Assembly: GCF_000250675.2 (NCBI RefSeq)
Contig: NC_018681.1
Location: 7,564,001 to 7,628,000 of the forward strand
Length of the DNA stretch: 64,000 nt
Origin: Nocardia brasiliensis ATCC 700358
Lineage (GTDB): Bacteria; Actinomycetota; Actinomycetes; Mycobacteriales; Mycobacteriaceae
Reading direction: 5' to 3'
Every line of letters starts with the position of its first letter. The first letter of the stretch is position 1. The notes below the pieces were generated by a model that was not told where the DNA came from, made no database searches, and was given only the letters and a program-made list of their open reading frames with translations. Of this stretch, positions 60,241 through 64,000 are shown piece after piece. The position numbers were made by a program, and so were the translations under genes.

Positions 60241-61410
60241 TCAGGGGCGCTTTCGCTGTCGGCCCTGTTTTGGATTGCCCGCGGTGACCATGGCGATGTG
60301 CACCAGCCACTCCAGGGGCCCGCGACGGAATCGCTTGCGCCACAGGGCCGACAGCGCGAGGACTGCCACGATGACCCCGCCGAACCCGGCCACCGAGAAC
60401 TGGGTCCGGGGCTCGAGGACGGAGTACAGGAACAGCAGGTGCCCGACGTACCAGGTCAGGGTCATGCTCCCGGCCGCGACGAGGGGCCACAGCAGCGACT
60501 GCGCGCGCGGGCGGTCCAAGAGTGGCAGCAGCAGACCGAGCAGCAGCAGCGCCACGCCGATCATGAAGGTGATGCCGACGAGACTGGTGGCGTACGGGGC
60601 CGTGGCGCCGGGCATGTCGAACAGGGATCGCCAGGTGAGCAGGTCGCCTGCCGGAAGCAGATGCGGAACCAGGGCCGCGACCGCCGACGCGGTGAGTGCC
60701 AGCGCGAGGCCACCCCCAGCCATGCGGAGGCGTACCGCCGTGGCGCGCAGATCGAGGCGGCCGATCGCGAGTCCGGCCAGCACCAAGGGGATTCCGTAGA
60801 CGGTTTGGAAGCCGCCGCCGTAGCCCACCAAGGAGAAAAGGTATGCGGCCCAGTGCTGCGGCTGGAGAAGTATCGCGGGCCCGCTCGGGATCTCGGTCAT
60901 CAGCCAGCTCATGTGGTTGTTCATCACCCACACGGCGTAGAGCGTCACGGCCGGTACGGCCGCGGCGGACATCAGGGCGAGGGTCCGGGGTCGCAGACCG
61001 GTGCAGGGCACCAGCAGGAGCAGCAGCACCCCGTAGAACTCCAGCACGTTCGGCGCGGCACTCTCCAGGCACAGCCCGATGAGGAAGATCATGCCCGCGC
61101 GCACGGCCAACCGCCTGCGCGCCAGGCTCATTCGCTGGCCGGTGTACGGTCGCGCACCGCCGGTCATGAGCGCCACGGATACTCCGGCGAGCAGGATGAA
61201 CAGGCTCATGGCGCGTGAGGATGTCTCGTTCTGGAACCACGCGACGGGTGCGGGCGCGGCATCCGGCGCACCGGTCTGCAGCCAGCCCGACATATGGAAG
61301 TGCATGAGAAATACGCCCAGCAGCGCGAGCCCGCGCACGGCGTCGACGCCGAGCAGCCGTGGCGGCGCGTGCCCGGTCCGCGGATCTGTGGAAGTGGCGA
61401 GTGCTGTCAT
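60241..61410 (-). CDS. DUF418/acyltransferase-like membrane protein
   Basis: A 389-aa membrane protein with ~10 helices. RLLGVDAVRGLALLGVFLMHF and GSMTLTWYVGHLLFLY are motifs of the DUF418/heparan-alpha-glucosaminide acetyltransferase-like superfamily. A basic end (KQGRQRKRP) faces the cytoplasm. Stands alone. Confidence 0.85.
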   Translation of the reverse strand: MTALATSTDPRTGHAPPRLLGVDAVRGLALLGVFLMHFHMSGWLQTGAPDAAPAPVAWFQNETSSRAMSLFILLAGVSVALMTGGARPYTGQRMSLARRRLAVRAGMIFLIGLCLESAAPNVLEFYGVLLLLLVPCTGLRPRTLALMSAAAVPAVTLYAVWVMNNHMSWLMTEIPSGPAILLQPQHWAAYLFSLVGYGGGFQTVYGIPLVLAGLAIGRLDLRATAVRLRMAGGGLALALTASAVAALVPHLLPAGDLLTWRSLFDMPGATAPYATSLVGITFMIGVALLLLGLLLPLLDRPRAQSLLWPLVAAGSMTLTWYVGHLLFLYSVLEPRTQFSVAGFGGVIVAVLALSALWRKRFRRGPLEWLVHIAMVTAGNPKQGRQRKRP

Positions 61411-61477
61411 GCCGGACACGGTGCCCGCCCGATGTGGGCACTTCGTGGCAGCTGTGTCGCGGTTCTGTCGCAAACAG

Positions 61478-61981
61478 TCAGCGCTGGACCGGACAGGTCA
61501 GCGAGCCGAAGTCCGGGCCGATGGTGGGCTTGATCAGCACGGTGGCCGATGGGCGGCCCGCTTGGCGATGGACTCCCAGTGCCGTGCAGGCAACCTGGGC
61601 GATCGCGTGATCACTGAGTTCTGTTCTGGTGTAAGGCATGTCGACGGTGATGAGGGTGTCGAATTCGGTCACCAGGGGAGCCGGGCCTCCCTCCGCCTCC
61701 GGTATCTCGGTGTGCAGTCCCGGGCCCGGTTGCGTGCGGCGCATCAGGTCGAGTGCCTCGCCGACCGTCCCGAGTTTCCCGGTTTCCCGGAATTCCGGGG
61801 TCACGGTCCCGTCGGCGGCGACGAAATACAGGGTCACGCCCGGCGCGATGCCGGTCGGGGCGTCGCCGCCGGCGAAGACGGCGCTGCCCGAGATCCCGCA
61901 GCCGCCGCACACCGCCGCCGCGAGCAGGAGCGCGACCGGCCTGATTGGAGTCCATTCTCGCTGTCGCCCAGGGAGTTTCAC
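61478..61981 (-). CDS. Lipoprotein with GerMN-like domain
   Basis: A 167-aa lipoprotein, lipobox AVCGGC. GVTLYFVAADGTVTPEFRE and VGEALDLMRR fit a GerMN-like fold. It overlaps the kinase stop by 4 bp and is last of an RR-HK-lipoprotein operon. In the Streptomyces Cse system a lipoprotein of a two-component operon tunes the kinase, so a similar role is likely. Confidence 0.75.
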   Translation of the reverse strand: MKLPGRQREWTPIRPVALLLAAAVCGGCGISGSAVFAGGDAPTGIAPGVTLYFVAADGTVTPEFRETGKLGTVGEALDLMRRTQPGPGLHTEIPEAEGGPAPLVTEFDTLITVDMPYTRTELSDHAIAQVACTALGVHRQAGRPSATVLIKPTIGPDFGSLTCPVQR

Positions 61982-63393
61982 GGCCGACTCCCCGCTGCGG
62001 GCCGCCCCGGGGTCCGGGGCAGGCGGACGGTGAAGCGCGCGCCACCGGTGGGCGCACGGCCCGCGGTGATGTCGCCGCCGTGCAGGCGGGCGTGCTCACG
62101 GGCGATGGCCAGGCCGAGTCCGCTGCCCCCGGCCCCGCCGCGCCCGGCGTCGGCCTTGTAGAAGCGGGTGAACACGCGGTCGGGATCGGTTGCGGGCAGC
62201 CCAGTTCCGTGGTCGTCGACGGTGATCAGCACGTCCTCGCCCGCGGTGTGAATATCCACCTGCACCGGCGGTGCGCCGTGCGACAGCGCGTTGCCGACGA
62301 GGTTCGCCACGATGACATCCAGGCGGCGGCGGTCCACGATCGCCTCGACCGGCTCCATCGCCCGCAGCCGCACTCGGTCGTCGTCCCAGAGCCGGGCGGC
62401 GAGGCTGTCCCGCACCGCCGCGACGATTTCCACGTCCTCGGGGTGCAGCCGTTCGGCCGCGGCGTCGAAGCGGGAGACCTCGATCAGGTCCGCGACCAGG
62501 GTGGTGAGCCGCCGGGTGGCGTCGACCGCGAGCAGCGCGGATGCCCGCTGGTCGCCGGTCATCCGATCGGATTCGGCCTCCAGCACCTCCACCACCGCGG
62601 TGAGCGCGGTGAGCGGCGTGCGCAGCTCGTGCGAGACATCGGCCACGAAACGGCGGGACTCGGCCTCCGAGGCCCGCAATCGGTCCACCGTCGATTCCAG
62701 TTGTGCCGCCATGTGATTGACCGTCACGGTGAGCTCGGACAGCTCGTCGCCGCCGCGGGGGTTGCCGCGCGCGGTGAGATCGCCGTCGGCGAGTCTGCGT
62801 GCGGTATCCCGCAATTCCCGCACCGGCCGCAGCACGCCGCGCGCGGCCAGCAGCGCCAGCCCGGCCGCCAGGGGCAAGGCCAGCAGGCTGGTCAAGGCGG
62901 CGGCGCGGCCGGAATCGGCTATGCGGGCCTGCGTTTCGCTGAGATCGCGCACCGCGTACACCTCGATGCCCGAGCGCGTGCGGCGGCCGTCCACACCGGT
63001 GACCATGACGGGGGTGCCGATCAGCAGCCGCGGGCCTGAAATCCTTTGCAGCATCAGCCCGCCACTGTCGCGCACCGCCTTCCGGAGCTCATCGGTCACC
63101 AACTCGCGATCGGAATCCGTTGCCGCGGTGAGGTTCCCGTAACACACCCATACTCGGCCGCCGATCAAGTCCCGCAACCGGTCCAGGGTCTGCTGATCGG
63201 GAGGATCGGTGAGCGACGGCGCCGCGGCCGTGATGCGCGCCGCCACCTCGGCAGCGGCGCTGTTCTGCGCGTCACTGGTCAACGAGGCTCGCGCCGAGAC
63301 GAATCCGGCCCAGGCCGCCGCCGCCGCGCCGATCACGGTGACCAGCACGAAAGCGGCCAGCAGCCGGGCGCGCAATCCGCGCGGCCATCTCAT
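61978..63393 (-). CDS. Sensor histidine kinase with HAMP domain
   Basis: A 471-aa classical kinase: helix 1 (LLAAFVLVTVIGAAAAAWAG), outer sensor region of ~140 residues, helix 2 (LTSLLALPLAAGLALLAA), HAMP, the H box FVADVSHELRTPLTAL, N box in VANLVGNALSHG, and G boxes DDHGTGLP and GGSGLGLAIAREH. Overlaps the regulator gene by 4 bp. Confidence 0.95.
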   Translation of the reverse strand: MRWPRGLRARLLAAFVLVTVIGAAAAAWAGFVSARASLTSDAQNSAAAEVAARITAAAPSLTDPPDQQTLDRLRDLIGGRVWVCYGNLTAATDSDRELVTDELRKAVRDSGGLMLQRISGPRLLIGTPVMVTGVDGRRTRSGIEVYAVRDLSETQARIADSGRAAALTSLLALPLAAGLALLAARGVLRPVRELRDTARRLADGDLTARGNPRGGDELSELTVTVNHMAAQLESTVDRLRASEAESRRFVADVSHELRTPLTALTAVVEVLEAESDRMTGDQRASALLAVDATRRLTTLVADLIEVSRFDAAAERLHPEDVEIVAAVRDSLAARLWDDDRVRLRAMEPVEAIVDRRRLDVIVANLVGNALSHGAPPVQVDIHTAGEDVLITVDDHGTGLPATDPDRVFTRFYKADAGRGGAGGSGLGLAIAREHARLHGGDITAGRAPTGGARFTVRLPRTPGRPAAGSRP

Positions 63394-64000
63394 ATCGGCC
63401 CGAACCGGTAGCCGAAGCCGCGCACCGTCTGCACGAACAGCGGCGCGGCCGGATCGCCTTCGATCTTGGCGCGCAGCCGCTGGATCCCGTTGTCCACCAA
63501 GCGCGAATCGCCGAGGTAATCGTGCTCCCACACGCGTTCGAGCAGCTGCTGGCGGCTGAAAACCTGCCCCGGGGCGCCGGAAAGCTCCAGCAGCAGACGC
63601 AGCTCGGTCCGCGTCAGCGCCACCGCGACTCCGTTCTTCGCCACCGTCAGCCCGTCACGGTCGATCTCGAGCTCCCCGAATCGCACGGTGCCGCTCTGCA
63701 CGTCCCGGCCGCCCCGGCGCAGCACCGCCTTGATGCGCGCGTCCAACACCCGCGGCAGCACCGGCTTGACCACGTAATCGTCGGCCCCCGCCTCCAGCCC
63801 ACCCACCACGTCGATGTCGTCCTCGCGCGCGGTGAGCATGATGACGGCGACGTCACCCCGCGCCCGCAGCCGCCGACAGACCTCGAAGCCGTCCATGCCG
63901 GGCAGCATCACATCCAGCACCACGAGCTCGACCCCGTCCGCGGCCAAGGACAGCCCCTCCTCCCCCGACGCCGCGACGCGCACCTCGTGGCCGTGCCGCC
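63390..64000 (-). CDS. OmpR/PhoB-family response regulator, N-terminus outside window
   Basis: The receiver has the phospho-Asp in LVVLDVMLPGMDG and the Lys in DDYVVKPVLP; the winged helix has LTRTELRLLLELSG and IQRLRAKIEGD, ending GYRFGPI. The first ~25 residues lie beyond 64000. Partner of the HAMP kinase. Confidence 0.95.
   Translation of the reverse strand, partial: RHGHEVRVAASGEEGLSLAADGVELVVLDVMLPGMDGFEVCRRLRARGDVAVIMLTAREDDIDVVGGLEAGADDYVVKPVLPRVLDARIKAVLRRGGRDVQSGTVRFGELEIDRDGLTVAKNGVAVALTRTELRLLLELSGAPGQVFSRQQLLERVWEHDYLGDSRLVDNGIQRLRAKIEGDPAAPLFVQTVRGFGYRFGPI

Noticed and set aside
1..64000. CRISPR arrays, tRNA/rRNA genes, transposases or integrases
   Set aside because: No regularly spaced short repeats, no tRNA cloverleaf-like stretch and no recombinase motifs were seen on reading; faint tRNA genes cannot be fully excluded without a scan.

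Overview
The window is a high-GC (about 70%) actinobacterial chromosome segment, most likely from Nocardia or a close relative. This is inferred from the codon use, the many GTG/TTG starts, the LuxR-type two-component pairs, the MMPL transporter, the CGNR and XRE-TPR regulators, and the mycobacterial/nocardial style of the ATP synthase subunits. No rRNA, tRNA, CRISPR array, transposase or integrase was seen.

Layout. (a) 0-4.6 kb: a truncated siderophore-type ABC exporter, an S24/S26-like protein, a LuxR-type two-component system and a trypsin-like protein without a visible catalytic triad. (b) 4.8-11.3 kb: a compact class III lanthipeptide locus. It holds LanKC, four precursor peptides too short for ordinary gene calling, an MFS exporter and a prolyl oligopeptidase. 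All four precursors carry Ser-X2-Ser-X3-Cys directly after an invariant Asp-Asp-(Ala/Thr)-Pro, which is a plausible cleavage site for the linked peptidase. A strong hairpin separates precursors 1-3 from the rest. (c) 11.4-19.7 kb: a TetR gene with an operator-like palindrome, an M48-like membrane protein with a broken zinc motif, a TerD-TPR fusion, small HTH/Phd proteins without a toxin, a GlxA/PfpI pair and a SLATT-like protein. (d) 19.76-24.69 kb: a small-gene island between two roughly 143-bp direct repeats, with GNAT, XRE-TPR and several unknown small proteins. (e) 24.9-28.2 kb: a membrane protein, an NmrA-like oxidoreductase, a DUF6886-like protein and a TetR, with a duplicated divergent promoter.

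(f) 28.3-30.6 kb: an operon encoding only the membrane part of an F-type ATP synthase (I-like, a, c, b and a b-prime protein that ends where the delta domain should start). No F1 gene is present. Its c subunit has Asp in place of the usual ion-binding Glu. (g) 30.7-34.9 kb: a LuxR/HK pair and an MMPL transporter. (h) 35-48.9 kb: ordinary accessory genes (pentapeptide-repeat protein, peptide-binding lipoprotein, WYL/VOC pair, AlkZ-like HTH_42 protein, AraC/DUF2000 pair, lipoprotein hydrolase, DUF4186, enoyl-CoA hydratase, CorA) separated by clear hairpin terminators. (i) 49-57.3 kb: azlCD with a CGNR protein, two TetR genes with palindromic operators controlling divergent membrane/secreted operons, and an EthD/LysR pair. 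(j) 57.5-64 kb: an RNA methyltransferase, a gene-poor 0.7 kb, a frameshifted membrane gene, a DUF418 protein and an RR-HK-lipoprotein operon running off the window.

The two systems most worth follow-up are the four-precursor class III lanthipeptide locus with its built-in protease logic, and the stand-alone Fo operon.
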